The notes under the pieces were generated by a model. The model ran no database searches. It was not told the origin of the DNA and saw only the letters and a program-made list of their open reading frames with translations. Below are positions 42,182-54,200 of a stretch of DNA of 64,000 bases, in pieces. A program made the translations under genes and the position numbers. Position 1 is the first letter of the stretch. The number at the start of each line of letters is the position of its first letter. This DNA comes from Telmatactis stephensoni. Its lineage: Eukaryota; Cnidaria; Anthozoa; Actiniaria; Isophelliidae. The stretch is from assembly GCA_029948255.1 (NCBI GenBank), contig JALIZF010001844.1, positions 310,001 through 374,000 on the forward strand, read 5' to 3'.

Positions 42182-42421
42182 TGAAATAATTTGAGAAACT
42201 TGAAGAAACAATACGTCGTAGAACTGGAATTCTTTAATGTGCGAATTTTCGACTAGCCAATACTAGTCTTCATCAGGCTAAAAAAGGATTACAATTGGAA
42301 TCGGTAAATGTATATATAAGATGTGGATATAGGAAGTGACGTAACAGGAAATAGATATACAAGTTAAAGAATTCCAGTTCTACGACGTATTGTAGTTCTT
42401 CAAGTTTCTCAAATTATTTCA
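42182..42421. mobile_element. MITE, ends TGAAATAATTTGAGAAACTT
   Basis: Mirrored at the right by AAGTTTCTCAAATTATTTCA. ATACGTCGTAGAACTGGAAT and its complement extend the arms to about 55 bp. Confidence 0.9.
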
Positions 42422-43885
42422 ATATACGTATTCAATTAGATCTTCTAATAGATCCGTCGTATACCGACACTTTGTAGTACGTGGTTGTTTTCGACACAAG
42501 TCGAGATATATATTTTTTGCTACAACTTTTGAGTATAATTACGAGTTTATTCAGAAAGGAAAATAAAATAAAAAATAAAGTTGTAACTTTTTGTTGTTTG
42601 TTGCCGAATCGTCGTATAATTTCGCTATATTTTATTTTTGTCCATTCAAATTAATAATAAATTACTGTGAAGGGGAATTTCAAAAAAGACTGATTTTTGA
42701 GATCCAACTGATAAATAGTAGACAACAAGTTTTGACAGCTTGCATTTGCGTCTCATTTTTACCTTGTATTGACTTGCAATTACTTGCATCGACTTCCAAG
42801 CACTTTGAGCGCGCTCAGATAAATTTGATAGCAAGTTGATTTGATTTTTATCATTGGGCTTCCTGTTTACCAAAAAGCCGAGGTTTCTAAGCCATTTTCA
42901 AGATGGTGGACAATGTTATGTTTCTTCGCTACAATATCTGCAAGTTTTCATTCAAATTTTCGACAGTTTGGTCTCTAAATGGCACAAAAATCAACAAAAC
43001 TGAAAACATTTGACTTCCAAATAAGGTAAGGTATGCCGATTTATTATCCAACTCATAATAGACGAGTAAAAATATCGCGTGAGTAGGACTGGAGCGAGTA
43101 AAAATATCCAGCGATATTTTTACTCCTCTATACCGGTTTGACAGGTTTGAGTGTGAAAGCGTGAAAGTTAAGATTTTCCGCGACGTTTTCGAAGTCGGTA
43201 AGCTCTAAAATAGTTCTTAAATGAAATATTTTCATAAAGTTAAGTCGATTGAACTATACTCATTGCTGGCTACATATTTTTATCGGTTTTTGGAAGCTAT
43301 GCGTTTTTGGAGCTACAAATTATAAAGCACAAATCAATGAAAACAAAAACTCTGAAAAATAGCTCTCGTTTATCAATTAAACTGAACATACCTATATTTT
43401 CTTGACCACTGGTTTTTGAAAAACCCCTTAGGTATGAAACATAAATCTATTCCGCTAACTAAACTTGCTCTTTTTCTCTCATATGGATGATTGATGATGG
43501 TCCCGTACAAAGCAGCACTCAAATGTCTGCCTAAATTCAACCTGGAATACGGTAAATTCCTTCAACTAGTCCTTATTTCAGTCCAATTACTTGCCATGGT
43601 CTGTCCAAAGTTACTTGTAGTTATCAAAAGCTACAAAATGAACTCCTTTTGGATCTCGTTCCCAACCGTTGACTTCAGACTTTCAACTGGCACTTATTTT
43701 GATGAAAACTGCGCTCAAAGGTCGCAAATTTTCTTCACACTTCATTTTAGTCAAGAGCTTTGTAGTTCCAGTTTTCCAAAAGACGTAGTTTGCCTTATGG
43801 TCAACAAATTTTAACAGAAAACAGACGAATTTAGATGAAAATTCGACCATAGATGACAGAACGTGACTCACAACTGTCAGAAAAC

Positions 43886-45139
43886 GGTGACTGACTACGT
43901 TGGTGAAAAATGATGAAAACTTGTTAAAACCACAATTTTCTGGAGTGAAATTTAATGCTGATTTCAAAAATGAAAAGTAAAATTGGTGTCCAGTGCTCGT
44001 TTTCAAGAAAATCAGCGTTGAATGGATGCCTATTTACGAGTTTTTGAGCCAAAAAACACGCCACCGGAAGTAATTAGAAAAATAATTACAATTCCCAAAA
44101 TAATAGCTCTACAAGGACTAAAATCGTACAAAATTTAGCCAGTGGTATATTCTACGTAATACCATAAACACTTTTGATATAATGACTAAACTATACCTTC
44201 ATTTCTTGACTTTTGTAGCGTGACTTCGAACAAAAAATTTCCTCAATCGAACAAAATTTGTTAGAAAAATCCAATTTTTCATAGGTTTGAGTAATTAACT
44301 TTTTCTACAAATTTGATATGCTTGAGATATTTAGTAGCTTTTTCAAATAAGTGCCAAAAAAGTATAGGGTCCCGTGCAAAAATGAAGGGTTTTATGCCAT
44401 TGAAGGTGTAAAAAACGCCAAAAAGTACCAACCGGAAGCAGCGCCATATTGGAAAATGACGACCGCATGGCATTATGGTAGACCACAATGCCATGCGGTC
44501 GTCATTATGGTAGACCACAATGCCATGCGGTCGTCATTACGGTAGACCACAATGCCATGCGGTCGTCATTTTCCAATATGGCGCTGCTTCCGGTTGGTAC
44601 TTTTTGGCGTTTTTTACACCTTCAATGGCATAAAACCCTTCATTTTTGCACGGGACCCTATACTTTTTTGGCACTTATTTGAAAAAGCTACTAAATATCT
44701 CAAACATATCAAATTTGTAGAAAAAGTTAATTACTCAAACCTATGAAAAATTGGATTTTTCTAACAAATTTTGTTCGATTGAGGAAATTTTTTGTTCGAA
44801 GTCACGCTACAAAAGTCAAGAAATGAAGGTATAGTTTAGTCATTATATCAAAAGTGTTTATGGTATTACGTAGAATATACCACTGGCTAAATTTTGTACG
44901 ATTGTAGTCCTTGTAGAGCTATTATTTTGGGAATTGTAATTATTTTTCTAATTACTTCCGGTGGCGTGTTTTTTGGCTCAAAAACTCGTAAATAGGCATC
45001 CATTCAACGCTGATTTTCTTGAAAACGAGCACTGGACACCAATTTTACTTTTCATTTTTGAAATCAGCATTAAATTTCACTCCAGAAAATTGTGGTTTTA
45101 ACAAGTTTTCATCATTTTTCACCAACGTAGTCAGTCACC
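43886..45139. repeat. 1.25-kb near-perfect palindrome
   Basis: Arms 43886-44474 and 44551-45139 (589 bp each) are reverse complements with only a couple of mismatches noticed. The 76-bp loop consists of tandem copies of a 32-bp unit containing CAATGCCATGCGGTCGTCAT. Short open frames recur mirrored in both arms. No transposase recognised. Confidence 0.95.
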
Positions 45140-45278
45140 TTAACCAGTTTGTGCGTATTAGCCAATCAAAAATCGTCCTGCTGGTCACGTTGAGTAACGC
45201 GACGTCACGCGACAATAAAAAGGTTTCGGAAAATGCTCCCTTATGCGCTAAAACCAAGGTCCGTTGGATAATAAATAA

Positions 45279-45417
45279 CTTATTAGACAGTATTTGTGTA
45301 TAGTATGGCTGGATATTTTACTCGTCAACTTGTATTTTGGCTCGCCTAAAGGCTCGCTAAAATACTGCGTGACTCGTAAAATATCCAGCCATACTCCACA
45401 CAAAACTGTCTAATAAG
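45279..45417. mobile_element. Palindromic MITE, ends CTTATTAGACAG
   Basis: ATGGCTGGATATTTTAC near the left is mirrored by GTAAAATATCCAGCCAT at the right, and CTGTCTAATAAG closes it. Lies just right of the large palindrome. Confidence 0.85.
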
Positions 45418-46082
45418 ATATATATATGAATATAAAATTTGATGGCGTGCGAACGACAACTTTTTTTGATATGGCTCTTTTAAACACTCAGTCACTGCGC
45501 TAAACTTCCCAAGTTGTTTTTCTTGTTTTGAAGTCCTAATTTTTGCACTTTTCTTCTTCTACAAATACATGAATCCAAACAAAAACAAAATGGATTTTCT
45601 CCTTTTTCTTCACCTAGCTCGGCTGACTTCATTGACTAAGAGTTTTTGCCAAAAACGTGCAATGACTTGCGCGCGTGCCCAAACGGGGAGACTACAAACA
45701 CTAACCCCAGACCATACACGACTTTCATAAATGGCGGCCTAGTACATGAGAACGAGGCCACAAAGGCCTTGTTACTAGAAAATAAGCGTGGCGACACTTC
45801 TATTGCTATCAAAGACGATGTGTTCCTTTTTCTTTTAGAATACCTATTTTATGTGCATTTTACAGGATAATTCTTATATATTTAGAATCATTTGATGCGA
45901 TGTTGATTTTGGAGGCCTTTCTGGCCTCGTTATCGTGAACAATGAGCCCGCCATTTTTGAAAGTCGTCTATGGACTCCCCTTCTTTGGACTACCCATATG
46001 GACTACCTAAATGGACTACCTAAATCAATGGATAATACCTTTAAAATGCACCTATCAATATTGAGTTGGAGATTTATTAATA

Positions 46083-46310
46083 GCGAACTTCAGATGTGAC
46101 TACGAGTACGAGATTGAGTACGAGTACAAGTTTTAAAATTGGCCTTGCGCGAGTTGCTGATACTGAACCGTAGTCCTGTATATAGATTGAAATATCAATT
46201 GTAAGAAATGGAAAATAGGCTATGATACAGTATCAACAGCCCACACAAGACCAACTTAAAAACTCGTACTCGTACTCAATCTCGTACTCGTTGTCAAATC
46301 TGAAGTTCAC
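46083..46310. mobile_element. MITE with (GAGTAC)-rich ends
   Basis: GAACTTCAGAT plus ACGAGTACGAGATTGAGTAC at left is mirrored by GTACTCAATCTCGTACTCGT plus ATCTGAAGTTC at right. Confidence 0.85.
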
Positions 46311-46711
46311 TAATGTGTCTATCGACAGTTATAAGTGTCGATCGACAGTTAGTAACAAACAAACCCAATTTTGCGCAGAGCAAAATAAACTAGAAATTCC
46401 AAGAAAAGAAAGAAAGCTCAAATGGTCCTTATAGGCATATAAATGAAATATATACTTGAAGTCCAAATTCCCACCCTTTGCCTGGCACCCCCTCCCCCCT
46501 GACCTAGCCTGCATAGCTAAATAGTGACGTTTATTATTTTTTCTTTGTTTTGTCTTTTTATATCCCTGTCTTGTAATTTCTGCTTGGGAAAAATGGCGGA
46601 AGAAAATTTGCTTTTCCTCAGAATCGAATTGATTCCTTTCTTTAATTTGACACACTAGTACGACACACTAGTGCGACTTTTACGCGCTTCACTCGTTCTG
46701 AACAGCCTCCT

Positions 46712-47030
46712 GCATGCTTTATAAAAATAAAAAATGCTTTATTTGTTTAAGCAGGTTGGATATCTGGCAGCTTTCGCTGATGTGGACCTGCTGCCCCTCA
46801 CACTCACTACCACTACATTCTTATTTTAGCACACAACACTCAACTCACATGTTGATTTTTACGGAGGGAGGAAAACCGGAGAACCCGGAGAAAAACCCTA
46901 GTGGCAAGGGAGAGAACAACACATCTAACAAACTCTACTCACATGTGGCATCCGCAGGGCTCGAACCAGTGACCCGACCCGTTGGACCACAGCGGTGAGA
47001 GGCGAACGTCATACCGCTACGCCACCCATG
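46712..47030 (-). mobile_element. tRNA-derived SINE
   Basis: Read on the minus strand, the head has an A box (TGGCGTAGCGG, 47014-47024) and a B box (GGTTCGAGCCC, 46957-46967) at tRNA spacing. The body includes TTTTTCTCCGGGTTCTCCGG and GTAGTGGTAGTGAGTGTGAG, and the 3' end is AT-rich. A fragment of the same body occurs at 57545-57640. Confidence 0.75.
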
Positions 47031-47672
47031 CAGTCATCCAACTCAACCCTAGATCTCAATCAGTAAACGCAAAGCTGAGTGTTGACCGTTTCATCATTTG
47101 ATTTCTCCATGAGTGGCGTTGTATTTCATTAACAGTGCAGCGGTGCCATTGTAGTATCAAATATCGACGTATTGATTTGCATTCATTACCAGCATTTCAG
47201 GATACTTAAGCGTTAAGAAGAGCCATCGGTTTTGAAACATAATTTTTTGTGAAAATATCATTTGTCTTAATTAACTCAAGTTCATTAGTTCAGATCAAGA
47301 GACGTTAAAAAAACTCATCAGCTGGGCCCGGTTCAATTCCAAGGGCGATTAAAGTTAATTCTGGACTTTGTCAAAACTTTCTTTATACTTAAATCTGGGT
47401 TATAACGCCAATCGCTTTTCGAACAACCGGGCCCTGGTCTTATCATGAATCCTACGATAGAAGTGCAAAAGAAAAAATATTACGCGAGCGATTTCCGGCT
47501 TATTTTTCTTTGTCTTTTTCAAGTTTTATTTGTAACCTTGCTATTTTAGTAGTCGTCAACCGTCCCACATAGGGTACCATTGAATGGGACCCGGCCTGTG
47601 TATTCGCAGCCAGACTCGCGGCAAGGACTGGGAACAATTATCATGTAAATTCAAGTTCCTAAACAAACACTG

Positions 47673-47891
47673 AATAGACGATTTTCACGGTTCGCGTAAC
47701 TCAACCTCAGCTTCGACAGCCTGTAATATATTCTTTAGAATTTGACTACAGCCCGTGGAATTTTAAAGTGTTTCAATTGTTTGTTGATGTGTACATTCCT
47801 TACATTACCATGGGCTGTAGTCAATTTCTAAAGAATATATTACACGCTGTCGAGTCTGAGGTTGAGCGACGAGAACCGTGAAATGGTCTAT
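47673..47891. mobile_element. MITE, ends GAATAGACGATTTTCACGGT
   Basis: Mirrored at the right by ACCGTGAAATGGTCTATTGC. TGTAATATATTCTTTAGAA and GACTACAGCCC extend both arms. Confidence 0.88.
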
Positions 47892-48283
47892 TGCCTTATT
47901 TCATTATGACGTCACGGCCTGTTTATTATGATATGGGGACAGAATCGTCTAGAACAATAGAAATTTGTTTGAAATTCATTCTGCTAAGAATGGCCTGGTA
48001 CCCAAATATGAGATATATCGATGTTTAATAAACAGTATCTATTGCATTTGCATTTGCATTGCATATTTATTGCATTACATTTGCATTCTTCGTTATATAA
48101 AACGCATTTTATATCAATTCTCTTTGTATTGTTGCTGTTTTGTCCTCCTCCCGCGACCATGATCCTTTGCGCTTAAACAATAGAATGTTTTGATATGACG
48201 TCATAGTAAAATAGGGCAATTGTTGACCCGGTCATAGCTCATATTAGGGCGCTCATACACTTAGTTGCTTTATCGCACTAGAA

Positions 48284-51200
48284 ATGGCATATGACCTAAA
48301 TAGCCTGTTCGATGCTAACCCACTGGTTATTGTAACATCTACAGTGACCGTAGTAATCTTGTACTTGTGGTTCAAAGCGGACGATCGACACGTGCAAAAC
48401 ACTAGTAGGCAATAGTCACATCTTGGACAAACAATCTGTGGAGGTTGAGGTACTCTTAGACTCTCTAATTGATTACTCTTTTATATACTGTAAGATATCA
48501 GTTATATTGTATCATAAACGCTCAAAATTGAAGGAAGTTTTGAGAGTGTAAGACAAAAAAGTTTGTCCAATGAAATGGTTCATATACGAGTACATTAATT
48601 CCGGTGTCTGTACTCTGTAGTCACGCTAGACCCCCAACCCGGGCTGTCTGAAAATCAGCGAGGTCACATGGGCGAAATCTAACCATTCAAAGATTAGAAA
48701 TCATTCCTGTTGGGTTTTTTTCTAGTGATACTTTGTTGCGCTTATAAAGTAAAGATTATAGCTAGATAGCCATTTGAAATTATTAGTTTAGTGCATAAAG
48801 ATTCAAGAACCTAAATACATGTAAATAGCTACTAAAGCACACCAGAATTAACTCTGGGGTATTATGGAAGTCTATTTTTTTTCGTTTGGTATTATATTCA
48901 TCTTCGTGTGTTCTTTATAATATCCTTTTGTTCCTAACTGAATAAACAAAACTAGAATCGAAGTTATTCATTAACTGAATACATCTTAGGGCGGTAGACG
49001 AAAACGAAAAATATATTGGTTGCGAAACGAGCAAGTTTCACAAATAAGAAAGAAAGAAAGAAAAAAAGAAAAAGAATTAAGAAGAAGAAAAAAAGACAGA
49101 GACAACAGGCTTATTGAATTATAAAACTTTTGTGTTTTGTTAGTTGAGTAAAAATTTGCATAAAAACTATATTTACGCATAAACGTGTTTGAATTAAGGT
49201 TTTAATTACAAAATGTGAGAATTTTTCAATGTCTTTGTTAAGTCACAATACAACAACTTACAGCTTAATATAAACTATCACTCGATTTATTTTGAGGAGA
49301 AATAGAATAGCAAAATTATAGAACATAGATTTTAACGTTGCTATGGCAACCATAGCGCCTGAGAAGAGACTTTACGGCGCGGATTGGTTTACGGGACTGA
49401 ACAGCGGGACTGCGGGAGCACCCGTAAACTTGCCTGTGTAATCTGCAACTGAAGATAACGATCGAGCATTTCGAGAAACACCCGTAAACTTTATGGGTAA
49501 ACTAACGAGCCGGAATTAAAGTTATCGAGTCTTTAATGAAACGAGCGCCCGGTTACACAACCTCACCCTGACATTTTGTAACCGGACCCTTCACTGCTGG
49601 ACCGATGCTAGGACCGAGGGCGGGACAGAAGCACCAATCGACATATAGGATCTTTTATCTTCTTTTGTTATAGGCTAAGATATTATACATATATTTTAAC
49701 ATTTCATATTGTTTAAAAATATTAGTGTACAATTTTAATAATTTTAATAATATCGAGTAGATTTTATATATACATATTTATATTTGAAAGTTTATATTTG
49801 AACGTTTTATCTTTTTGTTAATTGTCATTTTATAGAGCGTTTGCACTTCCGATCACGTGACGTGATTTTACGTAATTTGATTTTTTTCGGGCCTTTCTAG
49901 AGCTCTGACCAATATCATAGTAATTGTACCTGAAAGAGCAACCAAAACTGTGCTTATTTGGAAAATTTAGAGTCAAAATGTTTGTTCGTTACCAAGATAT
50001 GAATTTTTCAATTTGCTTCAATGTTTGATAAGAATGTATGGAGCCGCCATGTTGGTGTACCACTTTGGAACCCCAATATGGCGGCCACAACACCGAGTGA
50101 TTGAAATGATACTAAAACCGGGAGTAATCTGTTTATTTTGCTGAAAATATTCTTAGAACAATTAAGATTATTCATCGACTAACCCATTGATGTAAAATTT
50201 GTGGCAAGTTGTTATGTTTTTATGCGATTTGAAAACGCGTGACAGTATGGCGTGACAGAACTTAGGTCAGTGATTATTCAAAAGCGGAGCATCAGAAATT
50301 GCCCAAACTTACAGGAAAGTATTTCCTCGATGGTATGGAAAAAAGATATCAGCTAATCAGCTTTTCTTGATACATGATTTTGATTTTGACTAGCTGATGA
50401 CGTCAAGTGAAAACGCTCTATAGTGTCCCCAATTAGCTAGTAAGCTAAATAACTTGACACTGAAATAAAGTTTATCTATCTATCTAAATCGAGTCTACTA
50501 GATGCCGAAGTGATATATTTATTAGTCGTTGCTATTTAACAAATAGAGTCCATTTTTCCATGCGTCTATACCCAATTAGTATTCACCAACATAAGGGCTA
50601 TTACAAATCCTGCATTCTGATTGGCTCCCTAACCTCGGGCTATTGGTGATAGCCCGAGTTGAGAGGAAGCGCGAGTAATAATATCAATAAAACATTTTTC
50701 TCTCTTTGTTTTGTTTAGTCTCATTCACCTTTGGCCCAATATGTTGGTGAATACTAAAACAATTAGACCTCTCGGCCTCATGGACTACGAGTTTGAATAG
50801 CCCATTCGGCCTACGGCCTCATGGGCTATTGACTCGTAGTCCATGAGGCCGAGAGGTCTAATTGTTAAATAGATGGAATCAGAGCGCGCGTAAGATTCAT
50901 TGACGTCATCTATGCGTGTGTATACCAACTATCATATAAAGAAATTCTAATATCATTGCTATCCAGTCTGTTATTCTTTCAGGGTACAGATGGAGCAAGA
51001 CGATGCGCCCTAACAGACCAAACAATTAAGCGTCTCCATGACAACGTGGAGACAATCTACGATGCCTTTCTACGAGGTGTTCGGATATCAGGTAACCATG
51101 GAGACCGTACCGTATCGTCTATGTTCCTATTACCCGTGGAACCCCCATAAAGCGATGTACCAAGGGATTGTATACTTAAAAACTCGTGATTTATTTGTTA

Positions 51201-54200
51201 TAATGGGGGTTGGTTATAACAGGGGTCTGCAGGGATTCGTTATAGCGGGGCTTCGTTCAAAAAGAGGTTCCTTAAAACGGAGGTCCGTTTTGATTCGCCG
51301 GCGTACTTTTCCCTTTCTTTCCCTTCCACTTACCCTCTTCCCGGCTCACATCACCCTTAACTTTGCACCAGTTGCCCAGGCTAATTATAATTGTTTTTCA
51401 TTGTTTTGTTATAGTTTTTGTTTATCAATTTTTTTAATCGTTTTCAATTCCCTTTATACAATGGGTCTATCGATCCGAAAGCCTCGGAGATCTAATATTG
51501 TAAAAAGCATTGACGTAGACAAAACAAAACTGCGGGGAATAATCTTCAACATGTTACCGCAACAGTACTGCGATAAAAATAGACCTTTTGTATCATCTAG
51601 TCACATGGCACAAGCTCCCCCATACTGAGTGGGAAAAAAAAGCGAACAAAAGGAATTCAAACATGCAGTCCAACTTGGACTTGTCTTTGTTAATTTTAGA
51701 TGTCTCAGTGTGTCTTTTGCCGTACAGCTGCATATGGCGGATTTTGTACAATGTGACTGGAGTGCTGCAAAGGCCGAGCCCATTGTAACATCACGCTTTG
51801 AATTTGCCAACTTCTCAAAAAACAGTTGCGCTAAAAATTTTAGCCTAGTGTGCAATTGCCTAAAGACCCGCACATGTTCTGTTGTACTTTATTTTAGGAG
51901 ACCGACCATGTCTAGGCACAAGACAGCCACCATTGAACAAATATGTATGGCTGACATATAACGAGGTATTGAAGCCCGAAATGTTATAAGTCACTTTTTT
52001 CCGAATTCTCTTCTGTTTGTTCGTGTTACATACATTTTTATAAATGTTTGAGATTCGCTGGCGGTTCCGCAAAAACGTTAAAGCACTGGAAAAAGCAAGC
52101 GAAACACTTAGCTAATCCTGGTGTCACAAGGCTTGCTGTTCTTGTGTTCCGTAACTACCAAACTATCGCCATTGTTCATTGTGTGACTACCGTGACAACT
52201 TCAGAACGCCACATTAAAGACGCCATTTTACCTGTTTGCATGTCCCTTAAATCCTCAGGCGACGTGAAAAACTCATTTTCAACATTATTCGTGCGACGTC
52301 CTCTTTCATTCACGTACGCGTTGCATCGCGTTTGCTAAATCTATTTGTTTTTGAGGGTATAAAGTCTATCTTTTAGATCCATACGAGGTCATACCATGTG
52401 GGATGTGGACTTGTTAATCTTGGTTGTCAACCATCACAGAGCACATACATAGGAATTTTTGCACCAAACTGTACTGAGGTATGTTTGCGCATGCGTTGTA
52501 ATGACTCCAACTTTTGCACCAAAAGCTGTCCAGTGCTGTTTTGTTTCCTTTTTATGTTTATTGTTGTTGTTGTTTAGCCAATGTTTTACACAGAATTCCA
52601 GCTATCTACCCAGGCTAGCCATTTAAGGTTATTGTAGATAGCTGGCACCTTTATACAAGTTTTAACTTCTTAATTGTAACTAAAAATGTCATTCAGGTGC
52701 CTAATAAAATCTATGAATTCCCAGTGTAGTATACAGGAATTAAAAAGCCGTCACGTGACCTTGCTCAAATACTTTCTGTTTCAGTGGTTCTTAACAGACA
52801 TTGGTTGTCAGATGTTCTCCATGGTAACCGTACCGCTGTACGATACGCATGGACTGGAGGCTTGCGTGCATATCATCAATGAAGGTAAAACTGCTAACTG
52901 TATGATATACACCTATTTCAAAAAAGGTTGTCGTACGTCTCAAGCCAAGACTAGACCGAAAAGGAGTATGGGTAGTTGCAAAACTTCAATTTCTTTTTTG
53001 CTCTGGTCTTGATTCAGCATCAGCATCAGCAAATGAAGGTCTTTAAAGAATTAGGTAATGAAAAGCTTAAGTTGAGTTATTGGCTGGATATTTATATGTT
53101 TTTTTACCTTTAGTAATATTTACCCATGCTTCCTTTCGGGTGAGCCGCGTAGGCTTTCGCCGACAACATTTATTGAAATAGGTGTATACCGCAAGGGAGC
53201 ACAACTGTTTGTTTTACATGTTTTATTTTGTGATTCGCACTGATCGTTTAGACGCCATCATTTTTTGAGAATTAATCCACTGACAAACAGAGAAGCGGAC
53301 ACAAAGAATTTCCGCTCCGAGGCGAGAGACCCGCACTTTTCTTATCAAAGGATAAATTTTCACAAAACAAAACAAAACAGAGCAGAGCAATAATTAACAA
53401 AATATCCCTCTACTCCCTCCCTTCATCAGCTCTCCGTCGCACTACAATGCATGGCATATAGAGCTTCAGTTTATAAAATAACTAAGATACTACGCGGGCT
53501 CTGATTGGTTAAAGAGCGTGTTCACATGAGGCTAGCTATGTAAACACGATTGTGACGTGATCTTTGGCTAGGGCAAAGTTTGTAAACAAAATATGGTTTT
53601 ATATTTGCTAAATAAGATGCAAAATACTTGATATACCTTTGACACTCCCTAGTAAAAAATTGGGATATCGTCATACATTCGCGTTATTTTTCGTATCTTT
53701 GTATCCACAAACGCCCCTTACCCAACTACATGTTGCTAGAGCAAAGTTGCCGTTGCATCTTGGCCATCCGGCAAAAAGCAATAATGGAATGGTAATAGGG
53801 GAGAAAAAGATATCAATGAGACCTCTGTTAATCCGTACTAAAGAGACCTTACATTGTTTATGTATTTTGCATAATATAACTCGGCGGGTGTATCCTGCTT
53901 TTTTGGTTTATTAACGTTGTCCGTCACCAACTGCAGACAGGTCACTATAGCGCATGCCCAGATGAATAGGGTCGAAAGCCCGCCGAGTGAACGCTAAAAC
54001 AAACAACAACAACAACAACAACAACAATAATGATAATAATAATAATAATGATGATGATGATGATGATGATGATAAAAAACAGTTACAAGTATGTGCGAAT
54101 CATCGAAGTTAAAACACAGTCCTACCCAATCTCACTTCACTGTTCTCTTACCGTCACTTTAGCACATCTAACGACTATTGTCTGCCATGCATCAAAAGTA

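Larger units (their letters stand above)
23130..48283. other. 25-kb intergenic block without a confident host gene
   Basis: Separates ACSL copies 2 and 3. To about 23390 it matches the 3' flank of copy 1. Beyond the repeats listed separately, the stretches 25280-28270, 28400-29290, 30170-32930, 34620-34990, 36890-37005, 38380-39050, 40760-41120, 41260-42180, 42425-43880, 45420-46080, 46310-46700 and 47040-47670 show no gene I can recognise. Open frames there are under 110 codons and lack family motifs. Loosely repeated GCAAAATGTAAC-like motifs occur near 25400-25580. Confidence 0.65.

Noticed and set aside
43683..45303. Mirrored frames beginning MKTSTGHQFYFSF on both strands
   Set aside because: They duplicate because they lie in the two arms of the palindrome. 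They are short, open-ended and lack recognisable motifs.
51038..51628. 196-codon + frame starting inside exon 2 of copy 3
   Set aside because: It overlaps exon 2 in a different frame and runs into intron 2. It has no domain pattern, and splice-consistent ACSL coding explains the exon.
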